In this document: piece by piece, positions 19,820-29,006 of the stretch | Layout of the letters: the number at the start of each line of letters is the position of its first letter | Numbering within the stretch: the first letter of the stretch is position 1 | DNA from: Pseudoalteromonas shioyasakiensis | GTDB taxonomy: Bacteria; Pseudomonadota; Gammaproteobacteria; Enterobacterales; Alteromonadaceae | Assembly: GCF_019134595.1 (NCBI RefSeq) | Contig: NZ_CP077770.1 | Coordinates: forward strand, 3,592,501-3,656,500 | Length of the DNA stretch: 64,000 nt | Reading direction: 5' to 3' | Notes under the pieces: generated by a model | What the model was told of the DNA's origin: nothing | What the model saw: the letters and a program-made list of their open reading frames with translations, nothing else | Database searches by the model: none | Made by a program: the position numbers and the translations under genes

Positions 19820-20818
19820 ATGTCGATATTTCGTACTTTTTTGTATCTGCTCAGCCTTTGCTTAGTTGTAGCCTGCTCTGAGCAACATGAGCAATCAACT
19901 GCACGCTATGAGCATGCGGCTAAAGGTGCCTTCGCCTCCGCGCTGTCGCACGATGGTAAATACAGCTTAATCTCATCAATACACCATGGGGTCGCACTGT
20001 GGGATAATCAACAACAGGTGCTAAAATACCAATGGTTCCAACAACAAAATCAAGATAGCTTGGTTCATACTGTTGCTATCTCGTTCGACAATAGCCATGC
20101 AGTTACCGCTGAGAAGTCCACCTTTGCAGTGTGGGACATTGCCACGGGCAACAACACAGGTTATTACAAAATACACGCCTCAACAATTCGAGATATCGCG
20201 ATAAGTAACCAAGGGCGCAGTGTGTTATATGGCCGCGCCGACGGTGTAGTCGTTTACCTCGACTTAGAGAGTGGCAGGCGCATAGAGTTCCTTGGCCACC
20301 AAGAAAAAGTCAATGTTGTTGACCTTTCACCTAACGGTCACTACGCCATTAGCGGCTCAAATGACTATGTTGCTTACTTTTGGGACACTCGTACAGGGCA
20401 AGTGATCCATCGCTTTAATCACCCAAGTCGCGTTACTCAAGTTGCCCTTGATCCACAAGGTCGTTACGCATTTACCGCAGACAGTATGAAGCAAGCAAAT
20501 GTATGGCAACTGACTACAGGTGATCTTGTTAGCAAACTGGCGTATATTGCGCGTCAGAAAATTTTTACCGCCGTCCGTTTTAACGATGAAGGCACTTTAA
20601 TTGCCACCGGATCACCCAATCGATTGGTTGATTTATGGCAGCTAGAGTCAGGTAAAAAATTACAAACGTGGCAAGTAATCCCTCGAGAAGGAAGCCGCCC
20701 AAAATCAGCCGTGGTGTTAGATGTTGCGTTTACTGATAACAACCAAGCGTTATTAACCGAAAGCTCCAGCGGATTCGCTGAAAGTTTTAATCTAAGAGAA
20801 TCAAATGAATACAATTGA
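19820..20818 (+). CDS. WD40-repeat-like lipoprotein
   Basis: A 332-residue protein with a lipoprotein signal (FRTFLYLLSLCLVVACSEQ, lipobox VVAC) followed by about six WD40-like beta-propeller blades: ASALSHDGKYSLISS...VALWD, AISFDNSHAVTAEKSTFAVWDI, VDLSPNGHYAISGSNDYVAYFWD, VALDPQGRYAFTAD, VRFNDEGTLIATGSPNRLVDLW. It is probably a periplasmic scaffold; the partner is unknown. The 3' end overlaps slyX by 14 bp, so the two are translationally linked. An AAGGGG ribosome site precedes the start. Confidence 0.8.
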   Translation: MSIFRTFLYLLSLCLVVACSEQHEQSTARYEHAAKGAFASALSHDGKYSLISSIHHGVALWDNQQQVLKYQWFQQQNQDSLVHTVAISFDNSHAVTAEKSTFAVWDIATGNNTGYYKIHASTIRDIAISNQGRSVLYGRADGVVVYLDLESGRRIEFLGHQEKVNVVDLSPNGHYAISGSNDYVAYFWDTRTGQVIHRFNHPSRVTQVALDPQGRYAFTADSMKQANVWQLTTGDLVSKLAYIARQKIFTAVRFNDEGTLIATGSPNRLVDLWQLESGKKLQTWQVIPREGSRPKSAVVLDVAFTDNNQALLTESSSGFAESFNLRESNEYN

Positions 20819-21017
20819 AGATCGTCTAATGGAACTTGAAGCGAAAGTCGCTTTTCAAGATGAAACAATTGAAATATTAAATGATGAGCTTAAAGCGCAC
20901 CAACAGCAGCTGGCTAAAATGAAACGCCAGACAGAGTTACTTGCAGAAAAGATTAAAGAAGCGCAGCAGCCATCTTTAATGTCACAAATGCAAGAGCCGC
21001 CACCGCCGCACTATTAA
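20805..21017 (+). CDS. slyX: SlyX protein
   Basis: A 70-residue coiled-coil protein, MNTIEDRLMELEAKVAFQDE, then IEILNDEL, ending in the proline-rich PPPPHY tail typical of SlyX. Function is unknown; it was found with the E. coli slyD/fkpA region. It overlaps the end of the WD40-like lipoprotein gene by 14 bp. Convergent with yheV; AGCCGGG (21032-21038) and CCCGGCT (21048-21054) could form a hairpin at the junction, but no T-run follows. Confidence 0.92.
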   Translation: MNTIEDRLMELEAKVAFQDETIEILNDELKAHQQQLAKMKRQTELLAEKIKEAQQPSLMSQMQEPPPPHY

Positions 21018-21040
21018 TTAAGTAGTGATAGAGCCGGGAA

Positions 21041-21244
21041 TTAATCGCCCGGCTTAAATACACCAATCACTTGCTCAAATTGGCGTGTTGAGGCTTGCAC
21101 AGCCTGCTCTGGTTGCGTCATTTTGTGACCACACTGTACGCACTCCACTTTTTCCACATCATGTTCTTTATAAAGCATCATGGTATCCATGGCCTTACAC
21201 TCAGGGCATGATGCGCCAGCAATAAAGCGTTTTCTTTGTCTCAT
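21041..21244 (-). CDS. yheV: YheV family zinc-ribbon protein
   Basis: A 67-residue protein with two CxxC knuckles, CPEC (about 13-16) and CVQCGH (about 35-40), and the start MRQRKRFIAGASCPEC that defines the YheV family of putative metal-binding proteins. Its role is unknown. In E. coli, yheV lies near slyX and yheS as here, so the neighbourhood is conserved. Divergent from yheS. Confidence 0.88.
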   Translation of the reverse strand: MRQRKRFIAGASCPECKAMDTMMLYKEHDVEKVECVQCGHKMTQPEQAVQASTRQFEQVIGVFKPGD

Positions 21245-21373
21245 AGATGATCTCCCGTGGCATGTAGGCGGCTATTTTAGCCTAATAATTCTCTGTTTGA
21301 TACGATTGCGAAGGCTAATGTGATCCGTGTTATGATAGCGGCAATTTAATCAGTGCTGTGCAAGTAAACATTC

Positions 21374-23293
21374 ATGATCCAAATTTCAGACATCGAACTT
21401 CTACGTGGCGGTAACGCCTTACTAAAAGGGGCTTCTGCAACCTTATTCCCAGAGCATAAAGTCGGCCTTGTTGGCGCTAATGGCTGTGGTAAATCAACGC
21501 TGTTCGCGCTATTAAAGTCTGAATTGCAACTCGATGCCGGTGAATGCCAAATTCCTAAAGATTGGTCAATTGCCTCTGTAAAGCAAGAAACTCCCGCGCT
21601 CGAAATCAGCGCTCTGGATTATGTATTACAAGGTCACCCTGAATATTACGCGCTAAGAATTGCGCTACGCGAAGCTGAGCAAAATAACGACGGCGATGCG
21701 CAGGCAAAAGCACATATTGGCCTAGAACATATTCAAGGCTATAGCATTGAGGCAAAAGCAGGAGAGCTATTACACGGTTTAGGTTTTAGTAATGAGCAAA
21801 TAGACAACCCAGTGAGTGCCTTTTCTGGTGGCTGGCGTATGCGCTTAAACTTAGCACAAGCACTTATTCGTGATGCCGATTTATTACTGCTGGATGAGCC
21901 AACCAACCACTTAGATCTCGATGCGGTTTACTGGTTAGAACGCTTTTTACGTGCCTACACAGGCACTCTTGTGCTTATTTCCCATGACCGAGAGTTCTTA
22001 GATGCCGTTGTTGACCAAATTTGGCACATAGACGCACAAAAAATAAATGTTTATAAAGGCAATTACTCGCAATTCGAACGCCAAAAAGCAGAGCGCTTAT
22101 TACAACAACAAGCGATGTTCGAAAAGCAACAAGAGCAAATTGCTCATCTAGAAAAATTCATTACACGCTTCAAAGCAAAAGCCAGTAAGGCTAAGCAAGC
22201 ACAAAGCCGCGTAAAAGCCCTAGAGCGGATGGAAAAGTTAGCCCCAGCCCATGTTGACTCACCCTTTGATTTTGAATTTGCTGAGCCAACAGCGCTGCCA
22301 AACCCATTAATGACTCTCGACCAAGCCAAAGCTGGCTATGGCGACACCACCATTTTACACAGCATCAAGCTAAACCTTGTGCCGGGTAGCCGTATTGCGC
22401 TGCTTGGCCGAAATGGTGCGGGTAAATCAACACTGATTAAATTATTAGCTGGCGATTTACAGCCTCAAGCAGGTGAAGTATTTCAGCATCAGGGCTTAAA
22501 TATTGGTTACTTTGCGCAGCATCAACTTGAGTCACTCGATTTAAAAGCCAGTGCAGTGACCCATTTACAACGTTTAAATCCGCAAGCTCCTGAGCAATCA
22601 CTTCGTGACTTTTTAGGTGGCTTTGCGTTCTTTGGCGATAAAGCTCTTGAGCCAGTTGCGCCATTTTCTGGCGGTGAAAAAGCCCGTTTAGTACTAGCAA
22701 TGCTGGTGTACCAAAAGCCAAACCTACTGTTACTGGATGAGCCGACTAACCACCTCGATTTAGAAATGCGCCATGCTTTAGTTATGGCGCTGCAAGGCTT
22801 TGAAGGCGCTATGGTGACCGTATCGCACGACCGTCATATGCTTAAAAATACCGCTGATGAGTATTACCTCGTTGATAACGGCGAAGTAACACAATTTGGT
22901 TATGACCTTGATGCCTATTACCAATGGCTACTCAATGCCAATAAAGAAGCCGCTAAAAGCCCTGAAGACAATGCCCCTAAAACCCATTCAAGCGTTAACC
23001 GCAAAGAGCAAAAGCGCTTAGAAGCTGAGTTCAGAAAGTCAGTGCAGCCGTTGAAAAAACAAATCGAAAAGCTTGAAAAGCAACTTGATAAGTATTCAAC
23101 AGAGCTTGGAGAAATCGAAAGCGCTCTTGCTGACAATGACTTATACAGTGATGAAAATAAAGCCAAACTGACAGAGCTACTCGCTAAGCAAGCAAGCTTA
23201 ACCCCGAAGCTTAATGACGATGAAGAAGAGCTGCTCATGGCACTTGAAGAGCTTGAAGAAAAAGAGCAGGCCTTTGCCGATGAAACCGCTTAA
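21374..23293 (+). CDS. yheS: ABC-F family ATPase YheS
   Basis: A 639-residue soluble protein with two ABC ATPase cassettes and no membrane segment. The first has Walker A GANGCGKST (about 34-42), signature FSGGWRMRL and Walker B LLLLDEPTNHLD. The second has GRNGAGKST, FSGGEKARL and LLLLDEPTNHLD. The inter-domain linker (FEKQQEQIAHLEKFITRFK) is the helical arm of ABC-F proteins, which act on the ribosome E-site during translation. A C-terminal coiled coil (QPLKKQIEKLEKQLDKYS) completes it. Length fits E. coli YheS (about 637). Its stop overlaps the next gene by 14 bp. Confidence 0.94.
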   Translation: MIQISDIELLRGGNALLKGASATLFPEHKVGLVGANGCGKSTLFALLKSELQLDAGECQIPKDWSIASVKQETPALEISALDYVLQGHPEYYALRIALREAEQNNDGDAQAKAHIGLEHIQGYSIEAKAGELLHGLGFSNEQIDNPVSAFSGGWRMRLNLAQALIRDADLLLLDEPTNHLDLDAVYWLERFLRAYTGTLVLISHDREFLDAVVDQIWHIDAQKINVYKGNYSQFERQKAERLLQQQAMFEKQQEQIAHLEKFITRFKAKASKAKQAQSRVKALERMEKLAPAHVDSPFDFEFAEPTALPNPLMTLDQAKAGYGDTTILHSIKLNLVPGSRIALLGRNGAGKSTLIKLLAGDLQPQAGEVFQHQGLNIGYFAQHQLESLDLKASAVTHLQRLNPQAPEQSLRDFLGGFAFFGDKALEPVAPFSGGEKARLVLAMLVYQKPNLLLLDEPTNHLDLEMRHALVMALQGFEGAMVTVSHDRHMLKNTADEYYLVDNGEVTQFGYDLDAYYQWLLNANKEAAKSPEDNAPKTHSSVNRKEQKRLEAEFRKSVQPLKKQIEKLEKQLDKYSTELGEIESALADNDLYSDENKAKLTELLAKQASLTPKLNDDEEELLMALEELEEKEQAFADETA

Positions 23294-23699
23294 CAGCGAA
23301 CAGTTTTGGCAGTTTGCATGCAAGCTTTACAGCAAAGACGGCATGCAAACCAAGCTACTAGGCTATCAAAACCAGCAAAGAAAAAATGTTAACCTTTGCC
23401 TGCTGCTTTATTATCTTGATTCTTTAGAGCTGGCTGTAACACCCTCTCAACTGAGTGAGCTTGAGTCGTGCATTGCCGAATTTGACCAACAAGCTTTACA
23501 GCCCCTACGAGCCACACGCGCCTACCTGAAAACTATTCAAACCGAGATCCCAGGCTACCCTACCATTCGCAAAGAGCTACTTAGCGCAGAGCTAAAACTC
23601 GAAAAACAACAGCAACAACTACTGATAAACACAGCGAATACGATGGCATTCACTCAGCGTGAGAATGTGGAGAATATAGAAATTTATATTAGTGGTTAG
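23280..23699 (+). CDS. Conserved protein, DUF2390/TIGR02444-like
   Basis: A 139-residue cytosolic protein beginning MKPLNSEQFWQFACKLYSKD. The segment NVNLCLLLYYLDS and a Gln-rich C-terminal helix fit a small family usually found just after yheS-type ABC-F genes in gammaproteobacteria. The ATG at 23280 lies inside the yheS 3' end (14-bp overlap), so the genes are probably coupled; an upstream in-frame ATG would overlap yheS by 80 bp and is less likely. Function unknown. Confidence 0.72.
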   Translation: MKPLNSEQFWQFACKLYSKDGMQTKLLGYQNQQRKNVNLCLLLYYLDSLELAVTPSQLSELESCIAEFDQQALQPLRATRAYLKTIQTEIPGYPTIRKELLSAELKLEKQQQQLLINTANTMAFTQRENVENIEIYISG

Positions 23700-23751
23700 T
23701 GGTTAGTAAGGGTAAAGTTTAAACGTTGTAAGCCAAGCCTACTGCTCTGAT

Positions 23752-24215
23752 CAACTGAAGTCTGACGGCTGAAAGCTGATAGCTCCGCTTACGTTAGGTT
23801 TCGCTCCGCGAAAACCAACCTACTCAAAGAATGAACAGAGTGAATGCTGAGTAAGACACTGTACTCAACAACTCCACCGCTCAACTGACGTCTGACGGCT
23901 GAAAACTGATAGCTCCGCTTACGTTGGGTTTCGCTCCGCTCAAACCAACCTACTCAAAGAATGAACAGAGTGAATGCTGAGTAAGACACTGCACTCAACA
24001 ACTCCACCGCTCAACTGACGTCTGAAAGCTGAAAACTGATAGCTCCGCTTACGTTGGGTTTCGCTTCGCTCAAACCAACCTACTCAAAGAATGAACAGAG
24101 TGAATGCTGAGTAAGACACTGCACTCAACAACTCCACCGCTCAACTGACGTCTGACGGCTGATAGCTGATAGCTCCGCCTACGTTGGGTTTCGCTCCGCT
24201 CAAACCAACCTACTC
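23752..24215. repeat. Tandem repeat, 130-bp unit, about 3.6 copies
   Basis: Copies start at 23752, 23882, 24012 and 24142, exactly 130 bp apart; the last is cut at about 24215. Copies 2-4 differ at only a few positions and copy 1 at a few more. Each unit holds an inverted repeat (GTTGGGTTT, a CGCTCCGCT-type loop, AAACCAAC), a second weak one (TACTC...GAGTA), and a CTGACGGCTGAAAGCTGATAG-like section. The last copy supplies the stop codon (24210-24212) of the manC-type gene. No coding frame spans it. The array has no spacers, so it is not CRISPR; it resembles REP-like palindromic elements multiplied in tandem. It fills the 510-bp gap between the two genes. Confidence 0.92.
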
Positions 24216-25625
24216 CCTTCCATACCTATCATCAAATCGCTCGATGTCTGTTTCATCAAGTATCGCTCCGGTTTGTACTTCGATAACGATCAGTGGCGTG
24301 TTTTGTTGATTAGCAAGGCTGTGCAATTGCTTAGCTGCAATATAACAAGATTGATCAGCTGTTAATTCAAATTCGTCATCGCCAACTCGCACGCTTGCCA
24401 CTCCAGATACGACAACCCAATGCTCTGCACGGTACTGATGGCGTTGAGTTGAGAGCTTTGCGCCGCTGTTTACGATGATTTTCTTTACTTTAAAGCCTGT
24501 ACTTTCAATTAAAGTTCGATAGTTGCCCCAAGGTCTGAATACGGCTTGATGGTGGGTTAGTTTATCGTTATCGACAACAGCAAGCTGTTTAAGTAAATCT
24601 GGGAGCTTATCGAGCGCACTTTTGTCTGCCACTAAGGTGGCATCGTGAGTATGTATAATTGCTTGATTACTCACGCCGAGCGCTGCAATAGTATGGTCGG
24701 CTTCGCTGATAAGTAGATTATTTTCGCTATCTAAACTCACCCCTTGTGAGGCTAAATAATTGCCATGCTGGTCTTTTTCTGCGATTTTCGATAACGCAGA
24801 AAAGCTGCCAACATCACTCCAATTTAAATCAACAGGAATAACAGCAACGTTAGCGCTACGCTCCAAAATAGCATAATCAATAGAATCACTTGGGCATGCT
24901 GTAAGCTCAGTCGCAACGGGTCTTTGAAAACCGAAATCTGCAGTGAAGCTTGCCGCTTTTGCGACACTGTCAGCAATCTTTGGCGCAAAACGATTAAGCT
25001 CGCTTAAATACACATCTGGCAAAAATAAAAACATGCCGCTATTCCAGCCATACTCACCACTGGCAAAGTATTTTTCGGCTAATTGCAGGGCTGGTTTTTC
25101 TTTGAATTCAGCCACCTTAAAACACCCTTCATGAGCTAACTGCTCGCCTTGGCGAATATAACCATAACCGGTATGTGGCTCAGTGGGAGTAATGGCAAAG
25201 GTTACTAATTGTTGTTGCTGACAAAGCGCTATCGCATTATCTAAGCAGGCAATAAGCTTATCAAAATCAATGATATGGTGATCAGCAGGCATGACTAGTA
25301 AGGGATCGGTTAGACCATTTTGCAATGCAAATTCAGCGGCCAAGGCAATCGCTGGTGCAGTATTTTTACCTTCAGGTTCAAGCAATAAAGTATAGCTATC
25401 TGTGATTTCTGCAATTTGCGCTTTAGCAATAAAACGATGCTCTTCATTACACACTAAAATTGGCGCATTAAATCGTGGGTCAGCTACTCGTAAAAGCGTG
25501 CTCTGTAACAGTGACTTTTCGCTAAGCAAAGATAAAAACTGCTTAGGCATCGCTTTACGCGACAAAGGCCATAAACGAGAACCTATGCCACCAGCAAGAA
25601 TAACGGGGGTGATTTTGCGACTCAT
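24210..25625 (-). CDS. manC: Mannose-1-phosphate guanylyltransferase / mannose-6-phosphate isomerase
   Basis: A 471-residue bifunctional enzyme (ManC/CpsB/AlgA type). The nucleotidyltransferase signature VILAGGIGSRLWPLSRKAMPK (about 8-28) opens the protein, FKEKPALQLAEKYF and GYGYIRQGE follow, and a C-terminal cupin (PWGNYRTLIES, HRAEHWVVVSGVA-type) carries isomerase activity. It makes GDP-mannose for surface polysaccharides. It stands alone, with no manB or glycosyltransferase beside it. The last codons (DDRYGRE) are normal, and the stop codon lies within the last copy of the 130-bp repeat. Confidence 0.94.
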   Translation of the reverse strand: MSRKITPVILAGGIGSRLWPLSRKAMPKQFLSLLSEKSLLQSTLLRVADPRFNAPILVCNEEHRFIAKAQIAEITDSYTLLLEPEGKNTAPAIALAAEFALQNGLTDPLLVMPADHHIIDFDKLIACLDNAIALCQQQQLVTFAITPTEPHTGYGYIRQGEQLAHEGCFKVAEFKEKPALQLAEKYFASGEYGWNSGMFLFLPDVYLSELNRFAPKIADSVAKAASFTADFGFQRPVATELTACPSDSIDYAILERSANVAVIPVDLNWSDVGSFSALSKIAEKDQHGNYLASQGVSLDSENNLLISEADHTIAALGVSNQAIIHTHDATLVADKSALDKLPDLLKQLAVVDNDKLTHHQAVFRPWGNYRTLIESTGFKVKKIIVNSGAKLSTQRHQYRAEHWVVVSGVASVRVGDDEFELTADQSCYIAAKQLHSLANQQNTPLIVIEVQTGAILDETDIERFDDRYGRE

Positions 25626-25690
25626 GATTGCTTATAGTAAATAATCCAACCATGAGTTTAACAAATTTTTGAGTATGCGGCTTCGAGCAA

Positions 25691-26464
25691 TTACAGTAAC
25701 TGAAATTGATCAGCATCTAAGTGAGCAGGAAACGCTCTTCGAAAGTCATCAAGCGGTGATTTTTCTAAGCGCTGAATAATGATACCCGATTGGTCATCTT
25801 CAAGCTTAGCCAAGGTGTCGCCTTTAAAGTCATAAACGGCAGTACCACCACTGTGGGCAACATTATTACCATCAGCACCAATGCGATTCACACCCACGAC
25901 ATAACACAGGTTTTCCATCGCGCGTGCTTTTAGAAGAGTATCCCATACATGGCGACGAGCTGCTGGCCAATTAGCTACGTTGATCATCACATCGTAGTCG
26001 TTGCAATTACGCTGAAATACAGGAAAGCGTAAGTCGTAACACACTTGCGGCAAAATGCGAAAATCATTGATAGCGAATATCTCGCGCTGCTCACCTGCTG
26101 CGACGAAATTGCCTTCGTTACCTAAACAGAATAAATGGCGTTTGTCGTAATACTTCACTTCACCATTTGGCCAAACCCAATAAAAGCGATTAGCCTTTTT
26201 GTCGCCTTTTGCAACTAAAACAGAGCCTGCAACCACAGCATTTTTTTGCTTAGCTGTGGCTTTTAACCAGCTAAGTACCTCGCCTTGTTCTGGTTCGCTG
26301 CAATCTAGATTAATCGCAAAACCCGTGGCAAATGTTTCTGGCAAGACAATTAAATCAACCTGCTCGTTAAAACTGTTAAGCTGCTCTGTAAAGTGCGCAA
26401 GGTTAGCGCTTTTTTCAAGCCAATGCAGTGATGACTGCACTAAAGCTAAGGTTAAAGTTGGCAT
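25691..26464 (-). CDS. Nitrilase-family omega-amidase (YafV/MtnU-like)
   Basis: A 257-residue carbon-nitrogen hydrolase. The Glu-Lys-Cys triad is seen in LPETFATGF (Glu about 42), YDKRHLFC (Lys about 109) and CYDLRFPVF (Cys about 143). YafV-type omega-amidases hydrolyse 2-oxoglutaramate or 2-oxosuccinamate left by glutamine transaminases. Its start overlaps the upstream aminotransferase gene by 13 bp, and the adjacent mtnBCD genes point to methionine salvage, where this enzyme pulls the last transamination forward. Confidence 0.87.
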   Translation of the reverse strand: MPTLTLALVQSSLHWLEKSANLAHFTEQLNSFNEQVDLIVLPETFATGFAINLDCSEPEQGEVLSWLKATAKQKNAVVAGSVLVAKGDKKANRFYWVWPNGEVKYYDKRHLFCLGNEGNFVAAGEQREIFAINDFRILPQVCYDLRFPVFQRNCNDYDVMINVANWPAARRHVWDTLLKARAMENLCYVVGVNRIGADGNNVAHSGGTAVYDFKGDTLAKLEDDQSGIIIQRLEKSPLDDFRRAFPAHLDADQFQLL

Positions 26465-27594
26465 AAAATCTCCGCGGCACGTTTTAATGTGTCATCATTT
26501 TTTGCAAAGCATAAACGAATCACCTTATCGCTGCTTGTACTGTTATAAAACACACTGAGTGGTACAGCTGCAACACCCGCTTGCTCAACCAGCCATTGGC
26601 AAAACTCAACATCATCAAGATCAGACACATCACTGTAATCGACTAATAAAAAGTAGGTACCTTCACTTGGTAATATTTTAAAGCGGCTTTGCGCTAATGC
26701 TTCGCTGAGCAAGTCGCGTTTTTGTTGATAAAAACAACTCAATTCATCAACATGTTCTGGCTCTAACTCGAGCATATCGGCTAGTGCATGCTGGGCAGGC
26801 GTAAAGCTTGAAAAAGTCACATATTGGTGAATTTTACGAAACTCCCCCATTAATTGGGCAGGTGCAACACAATAACCAATCTTCCAGCCGGTGCTATGAA
26901 AAGTTTTGCCAAAGCTTGAGATCACAAAACTGCGTGCAAATAACTCAGGGTCGGTCAGCGCACTAAAATGCAAAGCGCCATCAAAGGTAATGTGCTCATA
27001 CACTTCATCACTAATTACATATAAATCATGCTTAGTAACAAGCGCTTTAAGGGCATTAATATCTTCTGTTTTAAATATTTTACCGCTTGGGTTATGTGGC
27101 GTGTTGATAATGATGACACGTGTTTTGTCTGTAATAACATCAGCTACTGCTTGCCAATCGATTTTGTAGTCTGGCGCATGTAAGGCAACGTGAACTGAGC
27201 GACCGCCAGCAAGCTCAATTGCCGGTTGATACGAGTCATACGCTGGGTCAAATACCGCAACTTCATCACCCTCTTTAACAAGCGCTTGAATTGCTACGAA
27301 TAATGCCTCTGTAGCCCCTGAGGTGACGGTAACTTGTTGCTCGTAATTTATGTTGTTATGGTATTTTCTAGCTATCAAAGCCGCTATTTGCTGTTGTAGC
27401 TTTGCAACCCCACTTGAAGGCGCATATTGGTTTGCTCCCTCAAGTACATAATGATTGAGCTGTTTTTTTAGTAATTCTGGTGCATCAAATTCAGGAAAAC
27501 CCTGAGATAAATTAAGCGCTTGGTGCTTATTGGCTAGAGCGGTCATTTGACTAAAAATACTGGTGCCTAAATTCGGCAATTTACTTTCAAACAC
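26452..27594 (-). CDS. Aminotransferase class I, methionine (KMTB) type, YbdL-like
   Basis: A 380-residue PLP-dependent aminotransferase of fold type I. Motifs include NLSQGFPEFDAPELL near the start, NTPHNPSGKIF, the cofactor tyrosine in SDEVYEHITFD, and the PLP lysine in SSFGKTFHSTGWKIGY (about residue 235). YbdL-like enzymes transaminate 4-methylthio-2-oxobutyrate to methionine, the final salvage step. It is divergent from mtnB across a MetJ-like operator and overlaps the omega-amidase gene, its functional partner, by 13 bp. Confidence 0.88.
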   Translation of the reverse strand: MFESKLPNLGTSIFSQMTALANKHQALNLSQGFPEFDAPELLKKQLNHYVLEGANQYAPSSGVAKLQQQIAALIARKYHNNINYEQQVTVTSGATEALFVAIQALVKEGDEVAVFDPAYDSYQPAIELAGGRSVHVALHAPDYKIDWQAVADVITDKTRVIIINTPHNPSGKIFKTEDINALKALVTKHDLYVISDEVYEHITFDGALHFSALTDPELFARSFVISSFGKTFHSTGWKIGYCVAPAQLMGEFRKIHQYVTFSSFTPAQHALADMLELEPEHVDELSCFYQQKRDLLSEALAQSRFKILPSEGTYFLLVDYSDVSDLDDVEFCQWLVEQAGVAAVPLSVFYNSTSSDKVIRLCFAKNDDTLKRAAEILCQL

Positions 27595-27649
27595 AGAGGT
27601 TCCTTAAAGATGGTTTTGCGCCCGAAGCGATGCTATCATTGCTTAAAAC

Positions 27650-27665
27650 AGATGTATAGCCGTCT
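27650..27665. promoter_or_regulatory. MetJ-like operator between the aminotransferase and mtnB
   Basis: Two adjacent 8-bp met boxes, AGATGTAT and AGCCGTCT, match the consensus AGACGTCT at 6 and 7 of 8 positions. The same first half-site (AGATGTAT) occurs in the operator at 33253, upstream of mtnK. Confidence 0.65.
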
Positions 27666-27693
27666 AAATAACTTTTAGAATGTCGAGGAATAT

Positions 27694-28323
27694 ATGCATA
27701 ACAATACCGCTATTTCAGAACTAATTGAAGCTGGTAAATGGGTAAGCCAACGTGGCTGGGTCCCTGCTACTGGTGGTAACTTTTCAGCCCGCACTGCAAG
27801 CGGTTATGTCGTCACAGCAAGTGGTTTCGATAAAGGTCAACTCGGCACTCATGCATTTATTGAATTTGATCATGAAGGCAATCGTACTAAAGGCTCTGGC
27901 AATCCATCAGCTGAAACTGAGCTACATTTAAATATGTATAAGCTAATCCCATCAGCTAAATTTGTTTTGCACACTCATTCTGTTGCAGCAACCGTGTTAT
28001 CTCGCGTGATCAAAGGTCACGCTATCAATTTACATGGCTACGAAATGCAAAAATCTTTAAGCGGTGTTAAATCGCACTTAGATAACTTAACTATTCCTAT
28101 TTTTGATAATGACCAAGACATTGACCGTTTAAGCTTACTGGTCAGTGATCATCACCTTCACACGCCTATTGAGCATGCCGTATTAATTCGTGGCCATGGT
28201 TTATATGTCGTTGGCCGAGATATCAAAGAAGTACTTCGTCATTTAGAAGGATTAGAGTTTCTATTTAGCTGTGAGCTTGAGCGCCTAAAACTAGAAGGTA
28301 TTCAAGCTGGAGTTCAGCCATGA
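27694..28323 (+). CDS. mtnB: Methylthioribulose-1-phosphate dehydratase
   Basis: A 209-residue class II aldolase-fold enzyme. The zinc site is visible in LHTHSVAATVLS (about residue 90) and the later RGHGLYVVG; TGGNFSARTASGYVVTASG and the catalytic ETELHLNMYKL segment are conserved. It dehydrates methylthioribulose-1-phosphate to the diketone substrate of MtnC. First gene of mtnBCD; its stop overlaps the mtnC ATG by 4 bp. It probably responds to methionine status via MetJ (27650-27665). Confidence 0.95.
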   Translation: MHNNTAISELIEAGKWVSQRGWVPATGGNFSARTASGYVVTASGFDKGQLGTHAFIEFDHEGNRTKGSGNPSAETELHLNMYKLIPSAKFVLHTHSVAATVLSRVIKGHAINLHGYEMQKSLSGVKSHLDNLTIPIFDNDQDIDRLSLLVSDHHLHTPIEHAVLIRGHGLYVVGRDIKEVLRHLEGLEFLFSCELERLKLEGIQAGVQP

Positions 28324-29006
28324 TCAAAGCAATTTTAACCGATATTGAAGGCACTATTACCCGCATCTCATTTGTTAAAGACGTATTATTTCCTTACGCG
28401 GCAGGGCAATTACCTGAGTTTGTAAAATCACATCAAACAGACCCAGAAGTTGCAGCACAAATTGAGGCTGTTAAAGCACATATTGAACAACCCGAAGCCG
28501 ATATCGACACGGTCATTAAGCATTTAATTCATTGGATTGAAACAGATCAAAAAATTACCCCACTCAAGCAGTTGCAAGGCTTAATTTGGCAAACGGGCTA
28601 CGAAAGTGGTGATTTTACTGGCCACCTTTACCCAGATGCTTATGACTTTTTACAAGCCCAAAAAAAAGCTGGTAAAAGTTTATATGTCTACTCATCAGGC
28701 TCAGTAAAAGCCCAACACCTGATTTTTGAATTTTCTGACTACGGTGATGTTAGACCTTTATTTAGTGATTACTTCGACACTAAAGTCGGCGCAAAACAAC
28801 AGCAAAGCTCTTATGAGAATATTATTGCCGAGCTACCATTTGACGCTGCCGAAGTGTTGTTCTTAAGCGATGTGGTGGCAGAGCTTGATGCTGCTAAAGC
28901 TGCAGGCCTTGGAACTTTGCACCTTGTTCGCGATGGCCAAGCGGTAAGTGACGCTCACCCATATATCAATGACTTTTCGGAATTTAGCGCGGAGCTGTTA
29001 GCATGA
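28320..29006 (+). CDS. mtnC: Enolase-phosphatase E1
   Basis: A 228-residue HAD-superfamily phosphatase. Motif I is LTDIEGTITRISFVKDVLFPYA (about 6-27) with Asp and Glu for phosphoryl transfer, motif II is VYSSGSVKAQ, and motif IV is FLSDVVAELDAAKAAG. It enolises and dephosphorylates the MtnB product to acireductone. It overlaps mtnB by 4 bp and mtnD by 4 bp, indicating tight coupling. Confidence 0.95.
   Translation: MIKAILTDIEGTITRISFVKDVLFPYAAGQLPEFVKSHQTDPEVAAQIEAVKAHIEQPEADIDTVIKHLIHWIETDQKITPLKQLQGLIWQTGYESGDFTGHLYPDAYDFLQAQKKAGKSLYVYSSGSVKAQHLIFEFSDYGDVRPLFSDYFDTKVGAKQQQSSYENIIAELPFDAAEVLFLSDVVAELDAAKAAGLGTLHLVRDGQAVSDAHPYINDFSEFSAELLA

Noticed and set aside
23752..24215. Possible CRISPR array
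   Set aside because: Copies are contiguous with a 130-bp period and no unique spacers; no cas genes are near. It is a simple tandem repeat.
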